A stretch of 64,000 nucleotides of DNA from Bordetella hinzii LMG 13501 (GCF_001548475.1 NZ_LRUJ01000003.1:1-64000), one strand, 5' to 3'; positions 9,687-18,672 are shown, numbered from the stretch's first letter. Notes: generated by a model not told the origin, from the letters alone. Numbers and translations: made by a program.

Positions 9687-10447
9687 GCAATTTTCTCGAA
9701 GCCTCGGGCTGGACGGTCATTCCGGCCGGCGAACGTGCGATTCGCGCCATCGCCCCCATGACACTGGGCCTGGACGGACAGCACGCCGCGTTCTTCATTG
9801 CCTATCCGGATGACGACAGCTTTTATCTCACCGATGCCGGGGAGACCGCCATGCACGCGGCCGTCTATGGCATCGAGCTGGTGGCCAAGCGCCTCGAAGC
9901 CCTCAACCAGACCCCTGGCGTGACCCTGGCCGGTTTCGACGACGGCGGCGCCATCGTGGCCAGCGGCCCCAAGGCGCAATTGCAGGAAGCGCTGTGGGAC
10001 GCGGTCAAATTGGCCATGGCCCTGTCCTTCCAGTGCGCCAAGTGGATGCCCAAATTCAGCCGCCTGCGTTTTCGCGCCCAGGTCGGCCGGACCCTGCACG
10101 ACGCCCTGGGCGCCAACCGCCTGATCAAGGGCGCCCGCGCCAAGGGCAGCAGCGGGCACGCGGCGGACTTCGCCTTCGCGGTGCGCGCCGAACAGAACAA
10201 TTCACTTACTTATATCGAGCCGATTGCCCTGAAGGCCGGCAAGAAAGTCGATTGGACGCAGGTCTACCAGACCCACGGCAAAATGTCGGACGTGAAAATG
10301 GCCGATGCGCGCAACGCGCGCCTGGTCATCCTGGAAGACGGCGCATCCGCCGAGGAATTCAAAAAGGCGACCGCCATACTCGAGCAGTCGGCCCTCGTGC
10401 GCACCCTCAACCGGACGCGCAACTGGGCCGAGCTGTTCACCGGCTGA
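9683..10447 (+). CDS. DUF1828/DUF1829-type protein
   Basis: A 254-residue soluble protein. Residues about 30-115 match my knowledge of DUF1828: FFIAYPDDDSFYLTDAGET followed by helices and a region that reads as a small alpha/beta unit. Residues about 150-240, with DFAFAVRAEQNNSLTYIEPI and a second strand-rich part (ARLVILEDGAS), resemble the DUF1829 partner domain. No biochemical role is established for either domain. It is translationally coupled to the 183-residue gene upstream and converges on a small minus-strand gene 3 bases after its stop. The domain call is from memory of the family, not from a search. Confidence 0.72.
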   Translation: MSNFLEASGWTVIPAGERAIRAIAPMTLGLDGQHAAFFIAYPDDDSFYLTDAGETAMHAAVYGIELVAKRLEALNQTPGVTLAGFDDGGAIVASGPKAQLQEALWDAVKLAMALSFQCAKWMPKFSRLRFRAQVGRTLHDALGANRLIKGARAKGSSGHAADFAFAVRAEQNNSLTYIEPIALKAGKKVDWTQVYQTHGKMSDVKMADARNARLVILEDGASAEEFKKATAILEQSALVRTLNRTRNWAELFTG

Positions 10448-10450
10448 TGC

Positions 10451-10744
10451 TCATACAGCGCGAGGCAGGTTGATCAGGCCGTCGACGATTTCACGCCCAT
10501 GCGTGATCGCGGCATGCACGGCCTCCCTCGGGCTGTATACGCTGGCCCCTTCCGCGAAGCAGGGCACCGGATACTCATCACCTTCATCGTGAATGGAATC
10601 CGCCTGTACCACGACGATCGTGGCGGTAAACAATGGGCCACTGGCGGCTGGACTGACCTCGCGCGCCACCTTGGCCATCAGGCGGTATCCCTTGTAAACC
10701 GAGTTGTTTTCTAGCACTGGGACACCCTCTCTGGCCATGAGCAT
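10451..10744 (-). CDS. Small conserved hypothetical protein
   Basis: A 97-residue protein with no signal peptide or membrane segment. It has a beta-rich first half (YKGYRLMAKVA, FTATIVVVQAD) and the C-terminal helix YSPREAVHAAITHGREIVDGL. I recall similar short proteins as conserved unknowns in Burkholderiales but cannot give a function. Start may be ATG 10742-10744 or 10736-10738. It converges on the DUF1828-type gene with only 3 bases between the stops. Confidence 0.65.
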   Translation of the reverse strand: MLMAREGVPVLENNSVYKGYRLMAKVAREVSPAASGPLFTATIVVVQADSIHDEGDEYPVPCFAEGASVYSPREAVHAAITHGREIVDGLINLPRAV

Positions 10745-10826
10745 ACCGCGTATCTTTTACCCAGTAGCGATATATTTTGTAATTGCTGTGCGCTCTGGAT
10801 ACAAATACCAGGGAGGGTGAACGGGA

Positions 10827-11525
10827 TCAGGCAGGTTCGAAACTCATCCCCCCGGTGCCGACATCGTAGACCCCCGACATGACAGCCAGCGTGCCCGCCT
10901 GGTGCCGCTGGCGCATCAGGGCCGAGTCGCGCAGCAGGATGTCGCGCTGCACGCGGGCGTTCTTGCGGACACTGGCGGCGGCATCGTCTGGCACCAGCCC
11001 CGGCTGCAGATACGGAAACAGGGGACTGGCGTGGATGTCGCCGGCCTTGAGGGCGGCATCCACGGCGCCACAGCCGCTGTGGCCCAGCACCATGATCGCC
11101 TTGACGCCCAGGTTCTGCACCGCGTATTCGAGGCTGGCCTGCACGACCGGCGTCACGATATTGCCCGCCACGCGGGTGACGAACAGCTCGCCCAGGGGCT
11201 GGTCGAACAGGAACTCGACCGCCACCCGGGAATCGGCACAAGCGAGGATGGCCGCAAAGGGCGCCTGGGCGCTGGCCGTACGCTGCTGGATCGCGTCGAT
11301 GTCGTAGGTGTATTTGCGCATGGCGCGGGCTTGGAAACGCGCATGCCCTGCCTGCAGCGCGCGCACCGCGGCCTGCGGGCTGCGCCGCGCCTGCGCGCCC
11401 TCGGCCGAAGCCGCCGGCCCGGCCAAGGCCAGCTGAGGCGCGGCGAGCGACAATCCGAGCGCCAGGCCCTGCGTCAGGAATCCGCGCCGCGGCAGGCAGG
11501 CGCACCGGGAAACAGGCGAAACCAT
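10827..11525 (-). CDS. Exported beta-class carbonic anhydrase
   Basis: A 232-residue beta carbonic anhydrase, interconverting CO2 and bicarbonate. The zinc ligands are visible: C96 and D98-R100 in ACADSR, H149 and C152 in GHSGCGA. Unlike the cytosolic housekeeping form it starts with a twin-arginine signal (R13-R14-GFL) followed by a hydrophobic stretch ending in ALAG, so it is probably exported folded, with zinc already loaded, to the periplasm. It follows the AhpD-like gene on the same strand after 102 bases. Confidence 0.9.
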   Translation of the reverse strand: MVSPVSRCACLPRRGFLTQGLALGLSLAAPQLALAGPAASAEGAQARRSPQAAVRALQAGHARFQARAMRKYTYDIDAIQQRTASAQAPFAAILACADSRVAVEFLFDQPLGELFVTRVAGNIVTPVVQASLEYAVQNLGVKAIMVLGHSGCGAVDAALKAGDIHASPLFPYLQPGLVPDDAAASVRKNARVQRDILLRDSALMRQRHQAGTLAVMSGVYDVGTGGMSFEPA

Positions 11526-11627
11526 CGATAGGCTCCCAAGGATGAAGACCGGGCCATCAAAGCACTACCGCCGGCCGCCGGCGCAGGAACCGGCAGGAAG
11601 CGGATCGACTTACCGGCCCGGGCGGCC

Positions 11628-11957
11628 TCAGCCGGGCAGCGCGTCCAGCACGCGGGCCGAATACACCATGGCGGCTCCGGCATTGAGCGCCACGGCCACC
11701 CCCAGCGCCTCGGCCACTTCTTCCTTGGTGGCGCCTTCGCGGGCGGCCTGCGCGGCATGCACGGCAATGCAACCGTCGCAGCGCGTGGTCACGGCCACGG
11801 CAAGCGCGATCAGCTCGCGCGTCTTGGCATCCAGGTGGGCGGTCTTCTTGCCGGCGGCCGACAAGGCCTGATAGCCGCTCAGCGTCTCGGGCGACAGCAC
11901 GCCCAGCTCACCGATCCGTGTTTTCAATTCCTTGCGGTAGTTGTCCCAATCGAGCAT
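11628..11957 (-). CDS. Carboxymuconolactone decarboxylase/AhpD-like protein
   Basis: A 109-residue protein of the carboxymuconolactone decarboxylase family. It carries the redox motif C60-x-x-C63 with H67 (CDGCIAVHA), as in AhpD-type alkylhydroperoxidases rather than the lactone decarboxylase itself, so a thiol-dependent peroxidase or reductase role is likely. The start at ATG 11957 is preceded by AAAGGAAA; the frame is open upstream but without support. It may be co-transcribed with the carbonic anhydrase. Confidence 0.85.
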   Translation of the reverse strand: MLDWDNYRKELKTRIGELGVLSPETLSGYQALSAAGKKTAHLDAKTRELIALAVAVTTRCDGCIAVHAAQAAREGATKEEVAEALGVAVALNAGAAMVYSARVLDALPG

Positions 11958-12072
11958 GGCATTTCCTTTGATCCAAGGGATACACAAGCGCGACGCGCGC
12001 CTGATACCTGCCATTGTGCGAGCTGGCGCCCATCCTTGATAGCGCGTTTGCCCAGTTTGCGGCGAATTCGTC

Positions 12073-12981
12073 TCAAGCCGCCGGCCGGGACTCCCGCCGG
12101 CCCAGGCGCAGGGTATCGATAAAGCGCTGCACCGCCGCCGACAAGGAACGCCGCTTCTTGACCAGGATGCCGATTTCGCGCGTGGCGGTGGGCGAATCCA
12201 GCGGCACGCTGCGCAAGCGGGTCGTGTCCATCAGGCCCAGCGCCAGCTGCGGCACGGCCGCGATCCCCACACCGGCCGCCACCATGGCGCCGACCACCGA
12301 GATGTTGTCGGACACGTAATTGGCCTCCGGCACGCGGCCGGCCGCCGCCAGGATGCGGTCGGTGACCTGGCGGATGCTGCTGGCCGATCCGCTGGCCACG
12401 AAGGGACGCTCGGCAAACACCGTCCAGTCCACCCGCTTGCGGCGCGCCAGCGGATCGCCCACCGGACAGATCAGCACGAAATTCTCTTGCAGCAAAGAAG
12501 TGAACTCGACATCCGGCGGCTGGCCCGACACCTCGATCGAAATGCCGATATCGGCCTCTCCATCGGAAACAGCCTGCGTCACCTGCCTCGCCGAGGCCGC
12601 ATGGATCAGCAGGCGCACTTGCGGATGCGACTGCTGGAAAGCCTGGGCCGCCGTGGGCAGGATGGCCGCGGCCACCGAGGGCAAGGCCCAGATATTGACG
12701 CTGCCGCGCCGACCCGCGATGAACTCGGACAGGTCGCTGAGCGAATCCCGGAATTCCGACAGCATGCGCTGGGCAATGGGCACCAGCTCCGCGCCCGCAT
12801 CGGTCAGCGCGACCCGATGCTTGTCGCGATCGAACAGCTTGGCATTGAGCTTGTGCTCGGCCGCCTGCACACGGCGGCTCAACGCCGGCTGCGAGACATG
12901 CGCGCGTTCGGCCGCCATGCGGAAGTTCCGCGTCTCGGCCACCAGTAGCACGGCCTCCAGTTCGGGAATGCTCAGCGTCAT
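12073..12981 (-). CDS. LysR-family transcriptional regulator
   Basis: A 302-residue LysR-type regulator: N-terminal winged helix-turn-helix (residues 1-60, with FRMAAERAHVSQPALSRRVQAAE) and the periplasmic-binding-like effector domain. It is divergent from the AtuA-type cluster, with 123 bases between the two starts, the usual arrangement for a LysR regulator acting on its neighbour. That shared region is strongly AT-rich at about 12995-13040. The effector is unknown. Confidence 0.9.
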   Translation of the reverse strand: MTLSIPELEAVLLVAETRNFRMAAERAHVSQPALSRRVQAAEHKLNAKLFDRDKHRVALTDAGAELVPIAQRMLSEFRDSLSDLSEFIAGRRGSVNIWALPSVAAAILPTAAQAFQQSHPQVRLLIHAASARQVTQAVSDGEADIGISIEVSGQPPDVEFTSLLQENFVLICPVGDPLARRKRVDWTVFAERPFVASGSASSIRQVTDRILAAAGRVPEANYVSDNISVVGAMVAAGVGIAAVPQLALGLMDTTRLRSVPLDSPTATREIGILVKKRRSLSAAVQRFIDTLRLGRRESRPAA

Positions 12982-13104
12982 GGCCTGGTGATGCGTTTTT
13001 GTTATTACAGAGATGTAAATATATCATTTTGAACATCATTGCAAGCCCGCCATACTGACTCCCATACGCGGTGCCGCGCCCGGCACGCCGACACGGAGAC
13101 AAGC

Positions 13105-14463
13105 ATGAAACAAGCGCGCAAGCCTATGCGCATCGGGGTGGGCGCCGGCATGGCCGATGACCGCATCGGTCCTGCCCTGCAGCTACTGGAGGATTGCGAC
13201 CTCGACTACCTGGTCTGCGAATGCCTGGCCGAACGCACCATCGCGCGCGAAACACTGTCGCGCAAGCATGATGGCGCCCGCGGCTACAACCCCATGCTGG
13301 AGGAGCGCATGCGCGCCTTCCTGCCGCTGTGCCGCGACAAGGGGGTAAAGCTCGTCTCCAACATGGGCGCGGCCAACCCCGCCGGCGCCGCCGAAGCAGC
13401 CTTGGAACTCGGCCGCGGCATGGGCTGGGACAGCCTGAAATGCGCCGCCGTGGTGGGCGACGACGTCGCCGACCAGGTCAGCCGGCAGCCCGGGCTGCGC
13501 CTGCTCGACCGTGACATGCCGCTGGAGGCCATCCTGCCCCGGCTGGCCTCGGCCAACGCCTACCTGGGCGCCGACGTGGTGCGCGATGCCCTGGCCACCG
13601 GGGCGCATGTGGTGATGACCGGCCGCGTCGCCGACCCCTCGCTTTTCCTGGGAGTGGCCCTGCACCATCATGGCTGGGCCGATGACGATCTGCCCCGGCT
13701 GGCGGCCGGCACCATCATGGGCCACCTGCTGGAATGTTCGGCCCAGGTCACGGGCGGCTATTTCGCAGACCCCGGCAAGAAAGACGTGCCGCGCCTGGCC
13801 GAATTGGCCTATCCCTATGCCGACCTCACGCACGACGGCGAACTGCATATCGGCAAGCCCGCGGGCTCGGGCGGCCGCCTGGACCGCATGACCTGCACCG
13901 AACAGGCGCTCTACGAGATCCACGACCCACGCGCCTACATCACGCCGGATTGCGTCCTCAACCTGGAGGGCCTGCGCTTCGAGGAGCAGGGTCCGGACCG
14001 CGTCGCCGTGCGCGGCGCCAGCGCCGCGCCGCGCACCGACAGCTACAAGGTGGTCGTGGGCTACTACGATGGCTGGATCGGCAGCGGCGAAGTCGCCTAT
14101 GCCGGCGTGAACGCCGTGGCCCGCGCCCGGCTGGCCGCCGACACTGTCAAAGAACGCTTCCGGCTCGACGGCGGCGTGGCCAGCGAATTCCAGGTCGACC
14201 TGATCGGCATGAGCAGCCTGCACGGCGAAGACTGCCGGACCATGGCCTCCGAACCCTATGAAGTGCGCCTGCGCATCGCCGCGCGCTGCCCGGACAAGAA
14301 AAATGCCCACCTGCTGGGCGACCACGTGCGGCAGCTGAACATGCAGGGACCCTATGGCGCCGGCGGACCGGTCAATCTGGGCGCCAAGGAAATCATCGCT
14401 GTCGATGCCGTGCTGATCCCCCGCGGCTGGGTCCGGCCGCACATCCTCATCGCGGGAGACTGA
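13105..14463 (+). CDS. Acyclic terpene utilisation AtuA family protein (DUF1446)
   Basis: A 452-residue protein of the AtuA/DUF1446 family. In Pseudomonas atuA belongs to the citronellol/geraniol catabolic cluster, but most family members have no assigned reaction. Visible family features are the N-terminal IGVGAGMADDRIGPAL and conserved acidic and glycine-rich loops. The start at ATG 13105 is preceded by GGAGACAAGC. It lacks the C-terminal domain of long AtuA proteins; that domain is a separate gene 2 bases downstream. There are no biotin carboxylase genes nearby, so the terpene pathway itself is not supported here. Confidence 0.85.
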   Translation: MKQARKPMRIGVGAGMADDRIGPALQLLEDCDLDYLVCECLAERTIARETLSRKHDGARGYNPMLEERMRAFLPLCRDKGVKLVSNMGAANPAGAAEAALELGRGMGWDSLKCAAVVGDDVADQVSRQPGLRLLDRDMPLEAILPRLASANAYLGADVVRDALATGAHVVMTGRVADPSLFLGVALHHHGWADDDLPRLAAGTIMGHLLECSAQVTGGYFADPGKKDVPRLAELAYPYADLTHDGELHIGKPAGSGGRLDRMTCTEQALYEIHDPRAYITPDCVLNLEGLRFEEQGPDRVAVRGASAAPRTDSYKVVVGYYDGWIGSGEVAYAGVNAVARARLAADTVKERFRLDGGVASEFQVDLIGMSSLHGEDCRTMASEPYEVRLRIAARCPDKKNAHLLGDHVRQLNMQGPYGAGGPVNLGAKEIIAVDAVLIPRGWVRPHILIAGD

Positions 14464-14465
14464 AC

Positions 14466-14774
14466 ATGGAAACCCTGGTCTACGATCTGGCCCACGCCCG
14501 CGCCGGCGACAAAGGCAATACCTCGAGCATCGCGGTCATTGCCTACGACGAGGCCGCCTGGCAGCGGCTGCGCCAGGCGCTGACGGCCGAGCGCGTCGAA
14601 CAGGCCTTCGCCCACCTGGGCGCGGGCAAGGTGCGGCGCTACGAGGTGGAAAGCCTGAAAGCGCTGAACTTTGTCATCCCCAATGTGCTGGCCGGCGGCG
14701 TGACGTGCTCGCTGCGCCTGGACCCGCACGGCAAGTCGTTGAGCGCGCTGATGCTGGGCATCCGCCTGCCTTAA
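14466..14774 (+). CDS. AtuA C-terminal-domain-like protein
   Basis: A 102-residue protein matching the C-terminal region of long AtuA proteins (LAHARAGDKGNTSSIAV, then VESLKALNFVIPNVLAGG). It begins 2 bases after the AtuA-type stop, so both are translated from one message and probably form one complex. The split form is common outside Pseudomonas. Confidence 0.82.
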   Translation: METLVYDLAHARAGDKGNTSSIAVIAYDEAAWQRLRQALTAERVEQAFAHLGAGKVRRYEVESLKALNFVIPNVLAGGVTCSLRLDPHGKSLSALMLGIRLP

Positions 14775-14796
14775 CCGCAATCCTGAAAGGACCGCC

Positions 14797-15714
14797 ATGT
14801 ATCCTCCCGCCGAACCGATGAGCACCGAGGTCTTTGCCCGGCTTCCCGAATCCCTGCACCTGACCGAACAGCCCTCGAGCTGGCTGGCCGCGCGCCACGC
14901 GAAGATGCACTCCTTCCTGGAGGGCCCCTCCTTCGACCGCGACGGCAATCTGTGGTGCGTCGACCTGGCGCATGGCCGCATCCTGCGCGTGGATCCCGCG
15001 GGCCGCTTCGACGTCATGGTGAGCTATGAAGGCGAGCCCAATGGCCTGAAGATCCACCGCGACGGCCGCATCTTCGTGGCCGACCATCTGCACGGCCTGA
15101 TGCTGCTTGATCCGCGGACGCGCACCATCCGGCCTTATCTGCAGCATGTGCAGCGCGAAGGCCTCAAGGGCCTGAATGACCTGTTCTTCGCCGGCAACGG
15201 CGACCTCTATTTCACGGATCAGGGCGAAAGCGCCCTGGAGAACCCCAGCGGCCGGGTCTTCCGCCTGCGCGCCGACGGCAAGACCGTGGACCTGATCATG
15301 GACGGACTGGCCGGCCCCAACGGTCTGGTGATGAACAAGGCCGAGAATGTCCTGTACGTCGCCATCACGCATGACAACGCCATCTACGCACTGCGCATCG
15401 AACCCGACGGCAAGATGAAAAAGGCCAGCCGCTTCATCCAGCTTTCCGGCAGTACGGCCGGCCCCGACGGCCTTGCCATCGACCAGGCCGGCAATCTCGC
15501 CGTGGTCCATGCCCAGGCCGGCACCGTGTGGCTGTTCAGCCCGCTGGGCGAACCGCTCTACCGCATCCGGTCCTGCGCCGGCCTGCGCACCACCAACGTG
15601 GCATTCGGCGGCGAAGACGGGCGCAGCCTGTTCATCACCGAGGCCGAACAGGGCGTCATCCTGCGCGCCCGCCTGCCCCACCCCGGCAAGCCCATGTACT
15701 CCCATAAAGACTGA
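14797..15714 (+). CDS. SMP-30/gluconolactonase-family lactonase
   Basis: A 305-residue six-bladed beta-propeller of the SMP-30/LRE family, which hydrolyses lactones using a divalent metal. The expected ligands are visible: E42 in FLEGPSFDRDG, the asparagine of GPNGLVMN and the aspartate of GPDGLAID. It is probably cytosolic, since no signal peptide is seen. Located between the AtuA-type pair and the Bug binding protein, it may open a lactone intermediate. An ATG 21 bases downstream (codon 8) is an alternative start. Confidence 0.85.
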   Translation: MYPPAEPMSTEVFARLPESLHLTEQPSSWLAARHAKMHSFLEGPSFDRDGNLWCVDLAHGRILRVDPAGRFDVMVSYEGEPNGLKIHRDGRIFVADHLHGLMLLDPRTRTIRPYLQHVQREGLKGLNDLFFAGNGDLYFTDQGESALENPSGRVFRLRADGKTVDLIMDGLAGPNGLVMNKAENVLYVAITHDNAIYALRIEPDGKMKKASRFIQLSGSTAGPDGLAIDQAGNLAVVHAQAGTVWLFSPLGEPLYRIRSCAGLRTTNVAFGGEDGRSLFITEAEQGVILRARLPHPGKPMYSHKD

Positions 15715-15748
15715 CTCATCACACGAACAACCATCAGGAGACAACGCC

Positions 15749-16720
15749 GTGAAACCCCTGCGTCTGATCGCCGGCCTGGCCCTGGGCCTGGCCGCCATGG
15801 CGGCCGCCCAGGCCGCCGATAACTATCCCGACCACCCTATCCGCCTGATCGCCACCTACGGCCCCGGCAGCTCCATCGACATCATCGCCCGCCTGGTCGC
15901 CAAGCCCCTGGGCGAACAGCTCGGCCAGCCGGTCATCGTGGAAAACAAGCCCGGGGCCGGCGGCGACCTGGGCACCGACATCGTCGCCAAGTCCGCCAAG
16001 GACGGCTACACCATAGGCTTTGCCTCGGCCGGCCCCATCACGGTCAATCCCAACGCGCGCAAGAAAATGCCCTATGACGCACTCAAGGACCTGGCGCCGG
16101 TCGCCCTGGTGGCCACCGGCCCCAACGTCATCCTGGTCAACCCGTCGCTGCCGGTCAAAAACCTGCAGGAGCTCATCGCCTACATCAAGGCCAACCCCAA
16201 CAAGGTGAACTTCGCCTCGGCCGGCGTGGGCACCAGCGGCCATATCGCCGGCGAACTCTTCCAGCATCTGTCCAAGACGGAAATCCTGCATGTGCCCTAC
16301 AAGGGCAATAGCGATGCCATCACCGACACCCTGGGCGGGCGCACGCAGATGGTCATCAGCGGCGTGCCGCCCATCCTGTCCTTCGTGAAGTCGGGCCAAT
16401 TGCGCGCCCTGGCCGTGGCCGACAGCAAGCGCTCGCCGCTGCTGCCGGACGTGCCCACCGTCGCCGAGGCCGGCCTGCCCGGCGCCGAGAGCGTGGCCTG
16501 GTACGGCATCGTGGCGCCGGCCGGCACCCCCGCGGCCGTCCTCGCCCGCCTGCACGACGAAATCACCAAGGCGGTCAACAGTCCGGACGTGCAAGAGAAA
16601 TTCAGCGGACTGGGCATCGTCCCGGCCTCGGAAAGCCGCGAACGCTTCGGCAAGCTCATGGCGGATGAATCCGCCCGCTTCAAAGAACTCTTCAAGCAGA
16701 TCAACCTGGTGATGGACTGA
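15749..16720 (+). CDS. Bug/TctC-family periplasmic solute-binding protein
   Basis: A 323-residue substrate-binding protein of the Bug (Bordetella uptake gene) or TctC family, which captures carboxylates in the periplasm, classically for tripartite tricarboxylate transporters. It starts with a signal peptide (LRLIAGLALGLAAMAAAQA) and has the family's PGAGGDLGTDIVAK and GTSGHIAGELF segments. The start is GTG 15749, supported by AGGAG 8 bases upstream. No TctA/TctB membrane genes are present in the window, as is usual for orphan Bug proteins. Confidence 0.92.
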   Translation: MKPLRLIAGLALGLAAMAAAQAADNYPDHPIRLIATYGPGSSIDIIARLVAKPLGEQLGQPVIVENKPGAGGDLGTDIVAKSAKDGYTIGFASAGPITVNPNARKKMPYDALKDLAPVALVATGPNVILVNPSLPVKNLQELIAYIKANPNKVNFASAGVGTSGHIAGELFQHLSKTEILHVPYKGNSDAITDTLGGRTQMVISGVPPILSFVKSGQLRALAVADSKRSPLLPDVPTVAEAGLPGAESVAWYGIVAPAGTPAAVLARLHDEITKAVNSPDVQEKFSGLGIVPASESRERFGKLMADESARFKELFKQINLVMD

Positions 16721-17808
16721 TGAAGCCGCGCACCGTACTCATCACCGGCGCCAGCGGCCTGGTCGGCTCGGCGGCCGTGGACGCTTTCCTCGAAGCCGGC
16801 TGGGACGTCATCGCCGTCTCCCGGCGCCGCCCGGAGCTCATCAGCCGCAGGCCCCACACCCACCTGCCGCTGGACCTGCAGGACACCCAGGCCTGCCGGA
16901 CCGCCCTGCAAACCCTGCCCCAAGTCAGCCATGTGGTCTACGCCGCCGTCTACGAAAAACCCGGTCTCATCGCCGGTTGGCAGGACCCGGAGCAGATGCG
17001 CACCAACCTGGCCATGATCCGCAATGTGATGGAGCCGCTGGCCCAAGGCGGCAATCTGCGCCATATCACCCTGCTGCAAGGCACCAAGGCCTACGGCGCC
17101 CACCTGCACCCCATCCGCATCCCGGCGCGCGAAAGCCAGCCGCGCGACGACCATCCCAACTCCTACTGGTTCCAGGAAGACTACATACGCGAACTCTCGG
17201 CGCGGTGCGGCATGGGCTGGACGATCTTCCGCCCCACCATCGTGCTCGGCCCCAACGTGGGCGTGGCCATGAACACGGTGCCGGTCATCGGCGTCTATGC
17301 CGCGCTATGCCGCGCCGAAGGCAAGCCCTTCAGCTACCCGGGCCACGTTGCCTACCCGCGCGAAGCCGTCGACGCGCGCCTGATCGGCGACGCCGCCGTA
17401 TGGGCGGCCGACAATGCCAAGGCCTGGAACGAGCACTACAACCTGACCAACGGCGAAGTCTTCAGCTGGCGCGACCTCTGGCCCGGCCTGGCGGAATTCC
17501 TGGATGTCCGGGCCGGCCCGGACCAGCCGCTGCGCCTGGCCGAGTACCTACCCAGTCGCGCCGCGCTCTGGGACGACCTGGTCAGGCAGCACGGGCTGCG
17601 CCCGCTGACCATGGCGCAATTGCTGGGCGAATCCCATTACTCCGCCGATGCCCGCTTCGGCTACGGCCTGAAGACCGCGCCCGCCCCCACCTTCGTGAGC
17701 ACGGTCAAGATCAAGCAGGCCGGTTTCCATCAGGTCTACAACACCGAGGAGTGCGTCAAGCATTGGCTGGGCGTGCTGATGGACCGGAAGATCCTGCCCA
17801 GGCCATAG
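16720..17808 (+). CDS. PRISE-type short-chain reductase (NAD(P)-dependent)
   Basis: A 362-residue atypical short-chain dehydrogenase. The nucleotide site is TGASGLVG (9-16). The catalytic pair fits the progesterone 5-beta-reductase/iridoid synthase-like (PRISE) family: K123 in LQGTKAYG and Y149 in NSYWFQED. PRISE enzymes reduce enone double bonds at the expense of NAD(P)H. The ATG shares a base with the Bug stop (TGATG), so translation is coupled. It is the last gene of the LysR-linked cluster, pointing to catabolism of an unsaturated carbonyl compound; the substrate is unknown. Confidence 0.82.
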   Translation: MKPRTVLITGASGLVGSAAVDAFLEAGWDVIAVSRRRPELISRRPHTHLPLDLQDTQACRTALQTLPQVSHVVYAAVYEKPGLIAGWQDPEQMRTNLAMIRNVMEPLAQGGNLRHITLLQGTKAYGAHLHPIRIPARESQPRDDHPNSYWFQEDYIRELSARCGMGWTIFRPTIVLGPNVGVAMNTVPVIGVYAALCRAEGKPFSYPGHVAYPREAVDARLIGDAAVWAADNAKAWNEHYNLTNGEVFSWRDLWPGLAEFLDVRAGPDQPLRLAEYLPSRAALWDDLVRQHGLRPLTMAQLLGESHYSADARFGYGLKTAPAPTFVSTVKIKQAGFHQVYNTEECVKHWLGVLMDRKILPRP

Positions 17809-17843
17809 GCCGGCCGAGGAAGCGCCGCGCCGAAGCATCAAGA

Positions 17844-17867
17844 CCGGGCCGGGTCGTATCGGCCCGG
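17844..17867. terminator. GC-rich hairpin between convergent genes
   Basis: Inverted repeat CCGGGCCG / CGGCCCGG (17844-17851 and 17860-17867) between the reductase stop and the acetyltransferase stop. There is no T-tract, so a weak terminator at best. Confidence 0.45.
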
Positions 17868-17868
17868 C

Positions 17869-18399
17869 TCAGGGGACCAGCGAGAACATCCACGCCGGCA
17901 CGGCCCGCCCATGCAGCTGAAGCCGGTTGCGCGCCGTGCCCTCGAAGAGCGCGCCCGCCTTGCGCGCCAGCGCCGCGCTGGGTTCATTGCCCACCGCCAC
18001 CACGATTTCGACACGCTGCATGCCCAGCCCGTCGAAAGCCAGCGGCAGCAACGCCCGCAAGGTCCGCAGGGCAACCCCCTGCCGTTGCGCGGATTGCCTG
18101 ACCCAATAACCGAGATTGCAGAACCGATTGTGCCGCTGGATCGCATTGAGCGCCGCCCCGCCGAGCAGCTCGCCGGTCAGCGCCGAAAACACGCCCAGCT
18201 CATAGCCGGTCCCGGCGCGCTTGCTGGCGCGGCATTGCCGGAACCAGTTTCTTGCATCCGCTTCCGAGAAAACGGCCGTGCACCAGGGCATCCAGCGGCC
18301 CACGGTATCCACGGAGTCTCGCGCCGCGCGCGCGAAGTCCCCGGCGTCGCTGTCGCGAAAGCTCCGCAGCACCAGTCCTTCCGAGCGGATCGGCAACAT
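17869..18399 (-). CDS. GNAT-family N-acetyltransferase (RimJ/RimL type)
   Basis: A 176-residue GNAT acetyltransferase of the RimJ/RimL-like subgroup. The N-terminal LVLRSFRDSDA strand and the CoA-binding region (GYWVRQSAQRQGVALRTLRALL, Q/R-x-x-G-x-A type loop) are in the usual order, followed by VEIVVAVGNEPSAALARKAGA. The start at ATG 18399 gives the family-typical N terminus; the open frame extends upstream without a ribosome site. The acceptor is unknown. Confidence 0.84.
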   Translation of the reverse strand: MLPIRSEGLVLRSFRDSDAGDFARAARDSVDTVGRWMPWCTAVFSEADARNWFRQCRASKRAGTGYELGVFSALTGELLGGAALNAIQRHNRFCNLGYWVRQSAQRQGVALRTLRALLPLAFDGLGMQRVEIVVAVGNEPSAALARKAGALFEGTARNRLQLHGRAVPAWMFSLVP

Positions 18400-18672
18400 G
18401 GCGGTCCTTCTTGAGGAGAGACCCTCGATCATACTGGCCGCTCGCCGCCTGATCACGAATACAAAACTGGCCGTTCGCGCGATTTACCGGTCCCCAAGGA
18501 CCGCGCTTATCCGATCAACGACGCCGGGCGCGCCGGCCCGGCGCGCATCGCCTCCCGGCGCCAAAAGGCGCGACGCGACAAGATCAGCCACTAGCTTTGG
18601 TCGGCGCAGCTGGATCGCGTTTCGCGGGCTGTTACACTCGCCGGTAAAAAACGAGGACATCAAGGACATCCC

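Noticed and set aside
12995-13040. LysR T-N11-A boxes
   Set aside because: The AT-rich patch has several overlapping partial matches; none stands out enough to call.
13183-14442. Open frame opposite the AtuA-type gene
   Set aside because: Shadow of a well-supported gene; composition follows codon positions of the plus strand.
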